A stretch of 52,633 bases of DNA from Streptomyces coryli (GTDB taxonomy: Bacteria > Actinomycetota > Actinomycetes > Streptomycetales > Streptomycetaceae): positions 1 through 52,633 of the forward strand of contig NZ_JAAKZV010000025.1 in the NCBI RefSeq assembly GCF_011044975.1. The letters run 5' to 3'. Below, piece by piece: positions 9,474 through 17,491 of this stretch. The notes beneath the pieces were generated by a model. It did no database searches, was not told the origin of the DNA, and saw nothing but the letters and a program-made list of their open reading frames with translations. Both the position numbers and the translations under genes were made by a program. Position 1 is the stretch's first letter. Every line of letters starts with the position of its first letter.

Positions 9474-9851
9474 TCAGCCGGCCGTGAAGGCCGTGTACTC
9501 GTCGGCGGACAGCAGGTCGCCCGGCTCGTCGGTGACCCGCACCTTGAACAGCCAGCCGCCCTCGAAGGGGGCCGAGTTCACCAGCGCCGGGTCGTCCACG
9601 ACGTCCTGGTTGACGGCGGTGACCTCGCCGGTCACCGGCGCGTACAGGTCGCTCACCGACTTGGTCGACTCCAGCTCGCCGCAGGTCTCGCCCGCGGTCA
9701 CCGTGTCACCCACCTCGGGAAGCTGTACGTACACGACGTCGCCGAGGGCATTGGCGGCGTGGGCGGTGATGCCGACCGTGGACGCGCCGTCCTCGGCGGG
9801 CGACAGCCACTCGTGTTCCTTGCTGTAGCGGAGCTGCTCGGGGTTGCTCAT
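9474..9851 (-). CDS. gcvH: Glycine cleavage system H protein
   Basis: Small carrier protein (125 residues) that shuttles the aminomethyl group of glycine on a lipoyl arm between the P, T and L proteins. The lipoylation motif [10 protein letters not shown] puts the lipoyl lysine at Lys64, and the start [11 protein letters not shown] is typical. It lies 68 nt after gcvT and 12 nt before glyA on the same strand. The P protein gene (gcvP) and lipoamide dehydrogenase are not in the window. Lipoyl attachment would need LipB/LipA or LplA from elsewhere. Confidence 0.96.
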   Translation of the reverse strand: MSNPEQLRYSKEHEWLSPAEDGASTVGITAHAANALGDVVYVQLPEVGDTVTAGETCGELESTKSVSDLYAPVTGEVTAVNQDVVDDPALVNSAPFEGGWLFKVRVTDEPGDLLSADEYTAFTAG

Positions 9852-9919
9852 GGGGCTGATTCTCCTAGATCAGAGTCGGTGCTGCAGACATGGGCGGGGC
9901 CGCAGTGAAGCAGTGAAGT

Positions 9920-11035
9920 TCAGCGCTCGCGCTTGTAGAAGGGGAGGGCGACGACGTCGTACGGCTCGTGGCTGCCGCGGATGTCCACGCCCACGCCGGC
10001 CGTGCCGGGCTCGGCGTGCGCGGCGTCGACGTACGCCATCGCGACCGGCTTGCCGAGGGTGGGGGAGGGGGCGCCGGAGGTGATCTCGCCGATCACGGAG
10101 CCGTCGGCCACCACCTCGTACCCGGCCCGCGGCACCCGCCGCCCCTGGGCGACGAGCCCGACGAGCTTCCGCGGCGGCGCGGTCTCGGCCCGCTCGGCGG
10201 CCTGCTCCAGGGCCTTGCGGCCGACGAAGTCCACCGGCTTGTCGAACTTCACCACCCGGCCGAGCCCGGCGTCGAAGGGCGTGAGGGCGGTGCTCAGCTC
10301 GTGCCCGTAAAGCGGCATCCCGGCCTCGAGCCGCAGGGTGTCGCGGCAGGAGAGCCCGCACGGGATCAGGCCAGCGCCCTTGCCCGCCTCGGTCAGCGCC
10401 TCCCAGACGGTGACGGCGTCGGCGGGCCGTACGAACAGCTCGAAGCCGTCCTCGCCGGTGTAGCCGGTACGGGCGATCAGGGCGCTGACGCCCGCGACCG
10501 TGCCGGGCAGGCCCGCGTAATACTTCAGCCCGTCCAGGTCGGCGTCGGTGACGGACTTCAGGATGCCGGAGGACTCCGGGCCCTGGACGGCGATCAGCGC
10601 GTACGCGTCCCGGTCGTCGCGCACCTCGGCGTCGAAGCCGGGGGCGCGGGCGGTGAGGGCGTCGAGGACGACCTGCGCGTTGGAGGCGTTGGCGACGACC
10701 ATGTACTCGTGGTCGGCCAGCCGGTAGACGATCAGGTCGTCCAGGATGCCGCCGTCCTCCTGGCAGATCATGGTGTAGCGGGCCCGGCCGACACCCACCG
10801 CGGACAGCCGTCCGACCAGTGCGTAATCGAGGAGCTCGCCGGCCTGCGGGCCGGTGATCGTGATCTCGCCCATGTGCGAGAGGTCGAAGAGCCCGGCGCG
10901 CGTACGGACGGCGTTGTGCTCGTCGCGCTCGCTGGCGTACCGCAGCGGCATGTCCCAGCCGGCGAAGTCGGTCATGGTCGCGCCGAGGGCGCGATGGGTG
11001 GCGTCGAGGGCGGTGCGACGGGGGGCATCGGTCAT
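9920..11035 (-). CDS. gcvT: Glycine cleavage system T protein (aminomethyltransferase)
   Basis: Transfers the aminomethyl carbon from the H protein to tetrahydrofolate, giving 5,10-methylene-THF and ammonia. The 371-residue product carries the family blocks DFAGWDMPLRY, RAGLFDLSHMGEI and CGLSCRDTLRLEAGMPLYG. Two starts are close: ATG at 11041 and ATG at 11035, in frame; GGGAG lies 4 nt before the first and 10 nt before the second. I give 11035 because homology begins soon after (MTDAPRRTALDATH). It is the first gene of the operon and directly follows a tandem glycine riboswitch at about 11065-11276, so expression should rise with glycine. Confidence 0.95.
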   Translation of the reverse strand: MTDAPRRTALDATHRALGATMTDFAGWDMPLRYASERDEHNAVRTRAGLFDLSHMGEITITGPQAGELLDYALVGRLSAVGVGRARYTMICQEDGGILDDLIVYRLADHEYMVVANASNAQVVLDALTARAPGFDAEVRDDRDAYALIAVQGPESSGILKSVTDADLDGLKYYAGLPGTVAGVSALIARTGYTGEDGFELFVRPADAVTVWEALTEAGKGAGLIPCGLSCRDTLRLEAGMPLYGHELSTALTPFDAGLGRVVKFDKPVDFVGRKALEQAAERAETAPPRKLVGLVAQGRRVPRAGYEVVADGSVIGEITSGAPSPTLGKPVAMAYVDAAHAEPGTAGVGVDIRGSHEPYDVVALPFYKRER

Positions 11036-11064
11036 GATCATCAGGCTCCCGGACAGGGGTGGGC

Positions 11065-11276
11065 GGATGTCCCTCCCCATCTGTCATCGGCACCTGAGAG
11101 GTTCGCCACAACCGCTGGGGCGGGTGGCTTGCACCTTGGGTGGAGCGCGCGGGGCCTGCGGCCTGCGGCTCGCTTTTCAGACTTGCCTATTCCGTGCGGT
11201 ATCTGTGCCTGAGAGATTCGAGGGGGTCTTGCTCCTTCGGCGCCTGGCGTGATTCCAGGACTCTCCCGCGCGGAGT
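11065..11276 (-). promoter_or_regulatory. Tandem glycine riboswitch upstream of gcvT
   Basis: Two glycine aptamers in a row on the - strand leader of gcvT. The first (about 11276-11180) contains the conserved boxes GCGCCGAAGGAGC (complement of 11231-11243) and CTCTCAGGCAC (complement of 11205-11215). The second (about 11150-11070) contains CTCTCAGGTGCC (complement of 11089-11100). These boxes are the hallmark of the glycine class (Rfam Glycine). In Streptomyces griseus such elements switch glycine-cleavage genes on. About 30 nt separate the second aptamer from the gcvT start, so the expression platform probably controls ribosome access. Boundaries are approximate. Confidence 0.93.
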
Positions 11277-11418
11277 CGAGCGGCCTGTATGCGGTTGTCG
11301 GCACATCATGGCACGGATGGCGGGCGGCGGTGGCCGGTCGCGGGGGACCCATGGAAGGAGCGGGCGGCTAGGGTGCTGGATGTGGTCGACCCGTTACAGC
11401 CGGTTGCGAGAGGCACCC

Positions 11419-11446
11419 TTGCTGCAGATTGCCATTTCTTTACACT
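11419..11446 (+). promoter_or_regulatory. Predicted vegetative-type promoter
   Basis: TTGCTG (11419-11424), a 16-nt spacer and TACACT (11441-11446) fit a HrdB-type promoter. The start would be near 11453, leaving a leader of about 36 nt with a ribosome-binding site for the gene at 11489. Confidence 0.5.
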
Positions 11447-11488
11447 CGGCCGGGACAGGCCAAACGCGCCTGGAACCCTAGGGGGACG

Positions 11489-12148
11489 ATGAACGTGCAC
11501 GATGTCGCCCCGGCACAGCCGGACCTCGAACGGTCCGCGCGGGTGCCCGCGCGCCGCGGGCCCACGGTGTGGGCGCCGCCGCCCGGGCTGTCCGATCTGC
11601 GGGGACGGCCGTTCCCCGGTCGGGCGCTGGCCTTCCCCGCCGGTGATGTGGTGGTCGTCTCCGGGCTGCCCGGCAGCGGGAAGTCCACGCTGATCCGGCG
11701 GGCCGGAAGCGTCCGGCGGGTGGACTCGCAGGACACCCGGGACCGCTGGGACACCCGGCTCGGGCGCCGGCTGCCGTACGCCGTCTACCGTCCCCTGGTG
11801 CGTGCCGCGCACTACCTCGGCCTCGGCCGCGCGCTGCGCGGTGCCGCCGGCGTCGTCGTACACGACTGCGGCACGCTGCCCTGGGTACGGCGCTGGGTCG
11901 CCCGCGAGGCGCGGCGGCGCGGCGCCGGCGTGCACCTGCTGGTCCTCGACGTGCCGCCGGATCTCGCCCGCGCCGGCCAGCGGGCCCGCGGCCGCGAGGT
12001 CTCCCGCTACGCCTTCGCCCGCCACCAGCAGGCCACCCGCTCCCTCGTCAGAGCCGCCGAGGAGGGCACCCTGACAACAGGCTGCGACAGCGTGGTCCTG
12101 GTCGACCGCGAGGCAGCGGACGGCGTCCGGGCCATCCGCTTCGAGTAG
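11489..12148 (+). CDS. P-loop ATPase / kinase-like protein
   Basis: Cytoplasmic protein of 219 residues with a Walker A motif GLPGSGKS at residues 59-66 after a hydrophobic strand (VVVVS), and an Arg-rich lid-like region near ARAGQRARGREVSRYAF. This is the layout of small AAA_33/zeta-toxin-like or nucleoside-kinase-like P-loop proteins; the substrate is unknown. ATG at 11489 has AGGGGGA 4 nt upstream; a longer reading from 11429 would start inside the predicted promoter. It is transcribed divergently from the riboswitch-gcvT operon and ends 20 nt from a convergent small membrane protein. No toxin or antitoxin partner is visible next to it. Confidence 0.8.
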   Translation: MNVHDVAPAQPDLERSARVPARRGPTVWAPPPGLSDLRGRPFPGRALAFPAGDVVVVSGLPGSGKSTLIRRAGSVRRVDSQDTRDRWDTRLGRRLPYAVYRPLVRAAHYLGLGRALRGAAGVVVHDCGTLPWVRRWVAREARRRGAGVHLLVLDVPPDLARAGQRARGREVSRYAFARHQQATRSLVRAAEEGTLTTGCDSVVLVDREAADGVRAIRFE

Positions 12149-12167
12149 CGCGGGCGGCCGCGGGCCC

Positions 12168-12428
12168 TCAGCCGGCGGCGACCAGGGCGAGCGTGGGCGC
12201 GGCGGTGGCGGCGGCGCTCACCCAGCCCAGGGCGAACACGGCGAGTACCGGCGTCGCGACGATCACCCAGGGCAGCACCCCGTCGTTCTCGGTCGGGTTG
12301 CCCACCGTGAGGCCGCGGGCCTTCAGGGGCCAGTTGACGGCAAAGTAGAAGAGCAGCCAGAACGGCACGACGGCCGGCAGTCCCAGCAGCAGGTTGACCG
12401 CCAGCGGTGCCGGCCACTGCTTGCGCAT
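12168..12428 (-). CDS. Small two-helix membrane protein
   Basis: Hypothetical protein of 86 residues with two hydrophobic segments, about 8-32 (VNLLLGLPAVVPFWLLFYFA) and about 52-85 (VIVATPVLAVFALGWV), joined by a short polar loop. I chose ATG at 12428 because it starts MRKQWPAPL, a normal membrane-protein N-terminus, and has a run of G just upstream; the start at 12461 adds 11 unlikely residues. It is convergent with the P-loop gene and its 5' end faces the SseB-like gene at 12491. I recognise no function. Confidence 0.65.
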   Translation of the reverse strand: MRKQWPAPLAVNLLLGLPAVVPFWLLFYFAVNWPLKARGLTVGNPTENDGVLPWVIVATPVLAVFALGWVSAAATAAPTLALVAAG

Positions 12429-12477
12429 GCTTCCCCCCCCCACAGGGGCGGCGTGGTCCAAGGCGCCCGGCTCGGAT

Positions 12478-12483
12478 TATCGT
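12478..12483 (+). promoter_or_regulatory. -10 element of an apparently leaderless SseB-like gene
   Basis: TATCGT followed by exactly 7 nt and then GTG at 12491; no ribosome-binding site precedes the GTG. This is the spacing of a leaderless actinobacterial transcript. No clear -35 box is seen. Confidence 0.5.
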
Positions 12484-12490
12484 TCACCGC

Positions 12491-13222
12491 GTGAGCTATC
12501 CGGAGCAGCAGTTTCCCGTCAATGAGCTGGAAGAGGTGCTTGCCGCGGCCGTTGGGCGGCCGGAGGCGGGGGCGCGGTTGCTGGAGGTGGTCGGGCGGAG
12601 TCATCTGTGGGTGCCGCTGCCGGAGGGCGGGAGTCCGGGCAGCGCGACGCTGGATCTGCCGACCACCGAGATCGGCGGGCAGGCTTACGTGCCCGTCTTC
12701 TCCTCCAAGGAGGAGTTCCTGAAGGTCGTCGGCAGCCATATGTCGTTCACGGTCGCGCCGGCCCGCGAGTTCGCCCGCGGACTGCCCCCCGAGCTGGGAA
12801 TCGCGCTGAACCCGGGCGGCGCCATCGGCGTGCCGCTGCCGCCGCAGGCCGTCGCCGAGCTGTGCCGCGAGCCGTACGCGGGAGCCGCCGGCGGCCGGGT
12901 GCGGCTGAGCGAGCCGGACTGGCAGGAGGACCCGGTGGACTTCCTGCGCCGGGCGGGCGACGAATTCCACGCCTCCGGCGTCGTGCTGTCCGCGCGCCGC
13001 GCGCTGGCCTCGGTGGAGGGCGCGCCCCCGCAGCTGTACGTGGGCGTCCAGCTGACCGAGGCCTCGGATCAGGCCCAGCAGGCAGCGGTGGACGCCCTCG
13101 GCCGGGCCCTCGGCGCCCACCCGACGCCCTGGCCCGTACAAATGGTCTTCCTCGACGCGGTAGCAGATCCGGTGGTCACATGGATGGCGGAGCGGGTGCG
13201 TCCCTTCTTCGGGGCGGCCTAA
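12491..13222 (+). CDS. SseB-family protein, paralogue 1
   Basis: Cytoplasmic protein of 243 residues. It has an SseB N-terminal domain (LEEVLAAAVGRPEAGARLLE, then LWVPLPEGG and YVPVFSSKEEFLKVV, about residues 10-130) and an SseB C-terminal domain (about 140-243). SseB was named in Escherichia coli for enhanced serine sensitivity; its molecular role is not settled. The GTG start at 12491 is where family homology begins (SYPEQQFPVNELEEVL) and sits 7 nt after a TATCGT element. A second, more diverged SseB-like gene follows 86 nt downstream. The closeness of both to serine and glycine catabolic genes may be meaningful. Confidence 0.85.
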   Translation: MSYPEQQFPVNELEEVLAAAVGRPEAGARLLEVVGRSHLWVPLPEGGSPGSATLDLPTTEIGGQAYVPVFSSKEEFLKVVGSHMSFTVAPAREFARGLPPELGIALNPGGAIGVPLPPQAVAELCREPYAGAAGGRVRLSEPDWQEDPVDFLRRAGDEFHASGVVLSARRALASVEGAPPQLYVGVQLTEASDQAQQAAVDALGRALGAHPTPWPVQMVFLDAVADPVVTWMAERVRPFFGAA

Positions 13223-13308
13223 CCTGATTTGATTGCCAGGGCCGCCGCGCACGCGTGTGCGGCGGAACGTGTGACGTGCAGGACTGATACGGGGGCTGGA
13301 GGCGTGCG

Positions 13309-14115
13309 GTGAGCGGGGGCGCGACGGTGGGGCAGCTGGTAGAGCAGCAGGCTCCGGGGCGCTATGACGCGTACGAGGCGCTGCTGGCCGCGCTCGCCGA
13401 GGGGCAGGTCTGGATGCTGCTGTGGCAGGGCATGCCCGGCACCCACGACGCCCAGTACGGCAACATGCAGGTCGACGGCCTCGGCTACGCCCCCTGCGTC
13501 AGCTCCGCCCAGGAGCTCGCCGCCAGCGGCTGGACCCGCTCGCACGAATCGGTCGCAGGCCGCGACATCGCCGCCGCGCTGTACCCGGACCACTGGGGCC
13601 TGTGGCTCGACCCGCACGCCCCGGGCGGCGGCGTCGGCATCCCCTGGCTCGACCTGCGCCGGATGGCCACCGGGCTGGAGCGGCTGCCCGCGGGCCCGCT
13701 GCGGATCAGCGAACCGACCGTGGAGGCGCAGCAGTTCTACGCCGTCCTCGGCCAGGCCGCGCATCGCACCCAGGCGGTACGGGCGTTGACCCGCGCCTGG
13801 GTGGAACCGGCGCTCGGCGAGCCGTACTTGGCGATCGGCCTCGACCTCTACGACGACGCGACCCCGTCGGTCGCGGCGGCGCGCACGATGATGCAGGAAG
13901 CGGTGGCCGCGGTGCCGCCCGGGCTGCCGGTGTCCACGGTGGCGATGGCCGACGACTACGACCCGGTGGCGATGTGGATGCGGGCGAACGCGCGCCCCTT
14001 CTTCGACCGCGGCGCGTACAGCGAGGGCGGCCTGGCGGTCTCCCCGGCCGCCTCCGGCTACGGCTACCCGCCCCAGGGCGGCTGGCAGCAGGGCGCCGCG
14101 CCGCGGGCGTACTGA
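13309..14115 (+). CDS. SseB-family protein, paralogue 2
   Basis: Protein of 268 residues related in layout to the preceding one: an N-terminal half with EALLAALAEGQVWMLLWQG, YAPCVSSAQELAASGW and GVGIPWLDLRRMATGL, and a C-terminal half ending DYDPVAMWMRANARPFF, which mirrors the end of paralogue 1 (DPVVTWMAERVRPFF). A low-complexity Gly/Tyr/Pro/Gln tail follows (about residues 245-268). The GTG start has GGAGG 6 nt upstream. The two genes probably arose by tandem duplication and then diverged strongly. A hairpin at 14148-14167 follows the stop. Confidence 0.8.
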   Translation: MSGGATVGQLVEQQAPGRYDAYEALLAALAEGQVWMLLWQGMPGTHDAQYGNMQVDGLGYAPCVSSAQELAASGWTRSHESVAGRDIAAALYPDHWGLWLDPHAPGGGVGIPWLDLRRMATGLERLPAGPLRISEPTVEAQQFYAVLGQAAHRTQAVRALTRAWVEPALGEPYLAIGLDLYDDATPSVAAARTMMQEAVAAVPPGLPVSTVAMADDYDPVAMWMRANARPFFDRGAYSEGGLAVSPAASGYGYPPQGGWQQGAAPRAY

Positions 14116-14147
14116 GCGCCCGTCCGGCCCGCGCCCGGCTGAGGTTC

Positions 14148-14167
14148 CGCCCGGCCCGCGCCGGGCG
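14148..14167 (+). terminator. Terminator hairpin after the second SseB-like gene
   Basis: Perfect 8-bp stem (14148-14155 CGCCCGGC with 14160-14167) and a CCGC loop, 33 nt after the stop at 14115. No U-tract. Confidence 0.55.
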
Positions 14168-14501
14168 CCCACAGACTGAGACAGTGCGCACCCATTAGTC
14201 CGTTATGGCCCCAGATCCCGGCCATGCCGGGCTACTTGACCCACCGTTTACCGTCCGTGGACGTCCGGATAACGGAAGACGGTGTCGCACATCACGAATA
14301 GGCATCCTTTCCCCGTCAGGGCTGGCGGGTGATCGCGACCCCCATGAAGACTCCCGGTCCAGGGACTTTCGTCCCGGTGTACGAATGGCCTCAACGAGCT
14401 CTCCCGCACCATCCGTACATCCAGCACCAGTGATGTGACTCAGCCGCTACCACGGCGCAGCACGGGCCGGCCGATCGCCGGCCGAGAGGGGTCCTGCCAC
14501 G
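14168..14501 (+). other. Intergenic leader region of the peptide-transport operon
   Basis: About 330 nt without a convincing gene. A possible weak promoter is TTTACC (14247-14252), 17 nt, TAACGG (14270-14275). A 7-bp hairpin (14465-14471 with 14477-14483, 5-nt loop) touches the GAGAGGGG ribosome-binding site at 14484 and could affect translation of the first permease gene. The reading frame 14205-14438 has no coding character and is not called. Confidence 0.4.
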
Positions 14502-15506
14502 ATGACGGCGCCATTGCACGACACGCCCGCGGAAGCGGCCCCGAGTGAGGTATCCGGGGCCGCTGATCAGGCCGGGGCGAAGAAGGTTGAAGGGCGGTCG
14601 CTGAAGCAGATCGCCTGGAACCGCCTGAAACAAGACAAGCTCGCGCTTGCCGGTGCGGTCATCGTGCTCGTGCTGGTCATCGTCAGCGTTTTCGCGCCGT
14701 TGATCGTCGACCTGTTCGGGCATCCGCCGACGGAGTTCAACCAGGACAAGCTCGACCCGCTCACCAACCTGCCCCAGGGCGCCCTCGGCGGAGTCAGCGC
14801 CGAGCACTGGTTCGGTGTCGAGCCGAACAACGGCCGCGACATCTTCAGCCGGATCATCTACGGCGCCCGGGTGTCGATGCTGGTGGCGTTCCTCGCCGCG
14901 ATCCTGGCCGTGGTGCTCGGCACCCTCTTCGGCATCATCGCCGGCTTCTTCGGCGGCTGGGTGGACGCGGTCATCAGCCGTGTCATGGACGTGCTGCTGG
15001 CCTTCCCGCAGCTGCTGTTCATCATCTCGCTCGTGTCGGTGCTGCCCAACGACCTGTTCGGGCTGACCGGCAGCGGGGTGCGCATCATGATCCTGATCCT
15101 GGTGATCGGCTTCTTCGGCTGGCCGTACGTCGGCCGGATCGTCCGCGGCCAGACGCTGTCGCTCAGGGAGCGCGAGTACGTCGAGGCGGCCCGCAGCCTC
15201 GGCGGCGGATCCCGGCACATCCTCTTCCGCGAGCTGCTGCCGAACCTGGTGGCGCCGATCACCGTCTACACCACCCTGATGATCCCGACGAACATCCTCA
15301 CGGAGGCGGCGCTCAGCTTCCTCGGCGCGGGTGTCCGGCCGCCCACCGCATCGTGGGGCGGCATGCTGCGGGACGCGCTCGGCACCTACGAGCACGATCC
15401 GATGTTCATGGTCTTCCCCGGTCTGGCGATCTTCATAACCGTCCTGGCCTTCAACCTCTTCGGTGACGGTCTCAGGGACGCGCTCGACCCGAAGGGAACG
15501 CGCTAG
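14502..15506 (+). CDS. Oligopeptide/dipeptide ABC transporter permease (DppC/OppC type)
   Basis: Inner-membrane permease of 334 residues. A cytoplasmic N-terminus (about 1-45) precedes a first membrane helix (LALAGAVIVLVLVIVSVFA) and five more helices; the cytoplasmic EAA-type loop REYVEAARSLGGGSRHILFR contacts the ATPases. The position of the long segment after helix 1 and the C-terminal ALDPKGTR are typical for DppC. ATG at 14502 follows GAGAGGGG. It leads an operon for peptide uptake, but the order (C-type permease, binding protein, B-type permease, two ATPases) differs from the usual A-B-C-D-F order. Confidence 0.93.
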   Translation: MTAPLHDTPAEAAPSEVSGAADQAGAKKVEGRSLKQIAWNRLKQDKLALAGAVIVLVLVIVSVFAPLIVDLFGHPPTEFNQDKLDPLTNLPQGALGGVSAEHWFGVEPNNGRDIFSRIIYGARVSMLVAFLAAILAVVLGTLFGIIAGFFGGWVDAVISRVMDVLLAFPQLLFIISLVSVLPNDLFGLTGSGVRIMILILVIGFFGWPYVGRIVRGQTLSLREREYVEAARSLGGGSRHILFRELLPNLVAPITVYTTLMIPTNILTEAALSFLGAGVRPPTASWGGMLRDALGTYEHDPMFMVFPGLAIFITVLAFNLFGDGLRDALDPKGTR

Positions 15507-15606
15507 CTACCAACTCCTGCCCCCTGCCGTCCAGGTCGGGTGGCTCTTCCCCACGGTTCTCCGGCAGCAAGGCCAAGGACCCAGAATCTCGGAGGATGCG
15601 AGAAGA

Positions 15607-17370
15607 ATGCCCAGAGTTTTCAAGAAGCGACGGCTCACCGCGGGTGCGGCCATCATCGTCGCGTCGACGATGGCCCTCACCGCCTGCGGCGGCGGAGACG
15701 AAGGCGAGGACGGCGGCGACAGCAAGGCTGCCGGCTACAACGCCGCGATAGGCAAGATCGCCAACCCGTCGAAGAAGAAGGGCGGCACGCTCAAGTTTGT
15801 CGCCAAGCAGGACCTGGACTACGCCGACCCGCAGCGCATGTACTTCGGTATGTCCTGGGACTTCAGCCGCTACTACGCGCGCACGCTGGTCACCTACGAC
15901 ACCAAGCCGGGCGAGGCGGGCAACAAGCTGGTCCCGGACATGGCCGAGGACATGGCCAAGGTCTCCGAGGACGGCAAGACCTACACGTACAAGCTGCGTG
16001 ACGGTCTGACGTGGGAGGACGGCTCCAAGCTGACCTCCGAGGACATCAAGTACGGCATCTCCCGCATCTGGGACAAGGATGTCATCACCGGTGGTCCGGG
16101 CTACCTGCGCAGCACGCTCGACCCGAAGGAAGAGTACAAGGGTCCCTACAAGGACAAGAACCTTGACAACCTGAAGTCGATCGAGACGCCGGACGACCAG
16201 ACCATCGTCTTCAAGCTGCCGAAGCCCAACGGTGACTTCGAGCAGATGCTGGCGATGCCGACCGGTGCTCCGGTCAAGGCGGCGAAGGACACCCGGGCCA
16301 AGTACGACCAGAAGCCGTTCTCCAACGGCCCGTACAAGTTCGAGTCCCGGCACGTGAACAAGTCGATCACGCTGGTCCGCAACAAGGCCTGGAAGAAGTC
16401 CTCGGACCCGATCCGCCCGGCGCTGCCGAACAAGATCACGGTCGCCATCAACAAGAACCTCGAAGAGAACGACAAGCGCCTGATGGCGGGCGACTACCAC
16501 ATCGACATGAACGGCACGGGCATGACCCAGTCGGGTCGTACCACCGCCATCCAGGACCACCGCGACAGCGTGGACAACATGCAGACGGACTTCATCCGTT
16601 ACGTGGCGCTGGTGACCAAGACCAAGCCGCTGGACAACGTCAACTGCCGCAAGGCCGTCTTCTACGCCACCGACTTCGCGGCCCTGCAGCAGACCCGTGG
16701 CGGCAAGCTGGTCGCGGGTGAGATCGCCAACAGCCCGTACCCGAAGTCGATTCCGGGCAACGACGACTACGACCCGTACGGCGTGCTGGAGCGCAAGGGC
16801 AAGCCGGACGAGGCCAAGGCCAAGGCCGAGCTGAAGAAGTGCGGCAAGCCGAACGGCTTCGAGACCGTCATCACCGCCCGCAACGACAACCCGGGTGAGG
16901 AAGACGCCGCCGAGGCGATGCAGGAGCAGCTCGGCAAGGTCGGCATCAAGCTCGAGATCGCCACCTTCTCCGGCCAGGACTCGTCCAACATGTCCGGCAG
17001 CCTCGAGAAGGTCAAGAAGGAGGGCTACGGCATGGTCATGACCGGCTGGGGCCCGGACTTCCCGTCCGGCCAGGGCTACGGCCAGCCGCTGTGGGACAGC
17101 CGCTTCATCCAGAAGACCGGTAACTACAACGAGGCCCAGATCAACGACAAGTCGATCGACAAGGCCTTCGACGACGCGATCGCGACGACCGACCCGGCCG
17201 AGGCCAAGAAGATCTACACCGACCTGGGTCACAAGATCCTGGACGAGGCCTACTGGATGCCGTTCCTCTACGAGAAGAACATCAGCTGGCGCAGCCCGAA
17301 CGCGACGAACGTGTACTCGACGGCCGGCTACAGCGGTCGCTACGACTACGTCATGCTCGGCGTCAAGTAA
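15607..17370 (+). CDS. Extracellular solute-binding lipoprotein, family 5 (DppA/OppA type)
   Basis: Peptide-binding lipoprotein of 587 residues that captures substrate outside the membrane. The signal peptide ends in the lipobox LTAC (ALTACGGG), so the cysteine near residue 26 would be lipidated. The SBP_bac_5 domain starts around GGTLKFVAKQDLDYADPQ and includes DGLTWEDGSKLTSEDIKYG and TDFAALQQ. GGAGG and GAGAAGA lie before ATG 15607; an upstream in-frame reading from 15463 overlaps the permease and is not credible. The gene uses GGT and CGT codons more than its neighbours, as highly expressed Streptomyces genes do. A strong hairpin at 17438-17478 follows, which would keep this protein more abundant than the membrane parts. 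Confidence 0.93.
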   Translation: MPRVFKKRRLTAGAAIIVASTMALTACGGGDEGEDGGDSKAAGYNAAIGKIANPSKKKGGTLKFVAKQDLDYADPQRMYFGMSWDFSRYYARTLVTYDTKPGEAGNKLVPDMAEDMAKVSEDGKTYTYKLRDGLTWEDGSKLTSEDIKYGISRIWDKDVITGGPGYLRSTLDPKEEYKGPYKDKNLDNLKSIETPDDQTIVFKLPKPNGDFEQMLAMPTGAPVKAAKDTRAKYDQKPFSNGPYKFESRHVNKSITLVRNKAWKKSSDPIRPALPNKITVAINKNLEENDKRLMAGDYHIDMNGTGMTQSGRTTAIQDHRDSVDNMQTDFIRYVALVTKTKPLDNVNCRKAVFYATDFAALQQTRGGKLVAGEIANSPYPKSIPGNDDYDPYGVLERKGKPDEAKAKAELKKCGKPNGFETVITARNDNPGEEDAAEAMQEQLGKVGIKLEIATFSGQDSSNMSGSLEKVKKEGYGMVMTGWGPDFPSGQGYGQPLWDSRFIQKTGNYNEAQINDKSIDKAFDDAIATTDPAEAKKIYTDLGHKILDEAYWMPFLYEKNISWRSPNATNVYSTAGYSGRYDYVMLGVK

Positions 17371-17437
17371 CCGCGACCGGTCCCTGAAGAGACACCACGC
17401 CAAACCCGCCAGTCCGAAGGGCAGGTGATGGCCCCGG

Positions 17438-17478
17438 CCGGCGGCCGGGCCCCCGCAACCCGGGGTCCCGGCCGCCGG
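17438..17478 (+). terminator. Strong intra-operon hairpin after the binding-protein gene
   Basis: A 12-bp perfect stem (17438-17449 CCGGCGGCCGGG with 17467-17478) and an inner 4-bp stem (17451-17454 with 17462-17465). It lies 67 nt after the lipoprotein stop and 13 nt before the next permease start. Such hairpins in ABC operons act as partial terminators or 3' stabilisers for the binding-protein mRNA. Confidence 0.7.
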
Positions 17479-17491
17479 AGGGCCGCGCACA

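Noticed and set aside
11489-12428. Toxin-antitoxin pair formed by the P-loop protein and the small neighbour
   Set aside because: The P-loop protein has some zeta-toxin-like layout, but the neighbour is a convergent two-helix membrane protein, not an antitoxin, and no co-directional small gene exists.
14205-14438. 77-codon frame in the intergenic region before the peptide-transport operon
   Set aside because: No ribosome-binding site, no third-position GC bias like neighbouring genes, and a composition without secondary-structure or family signal.
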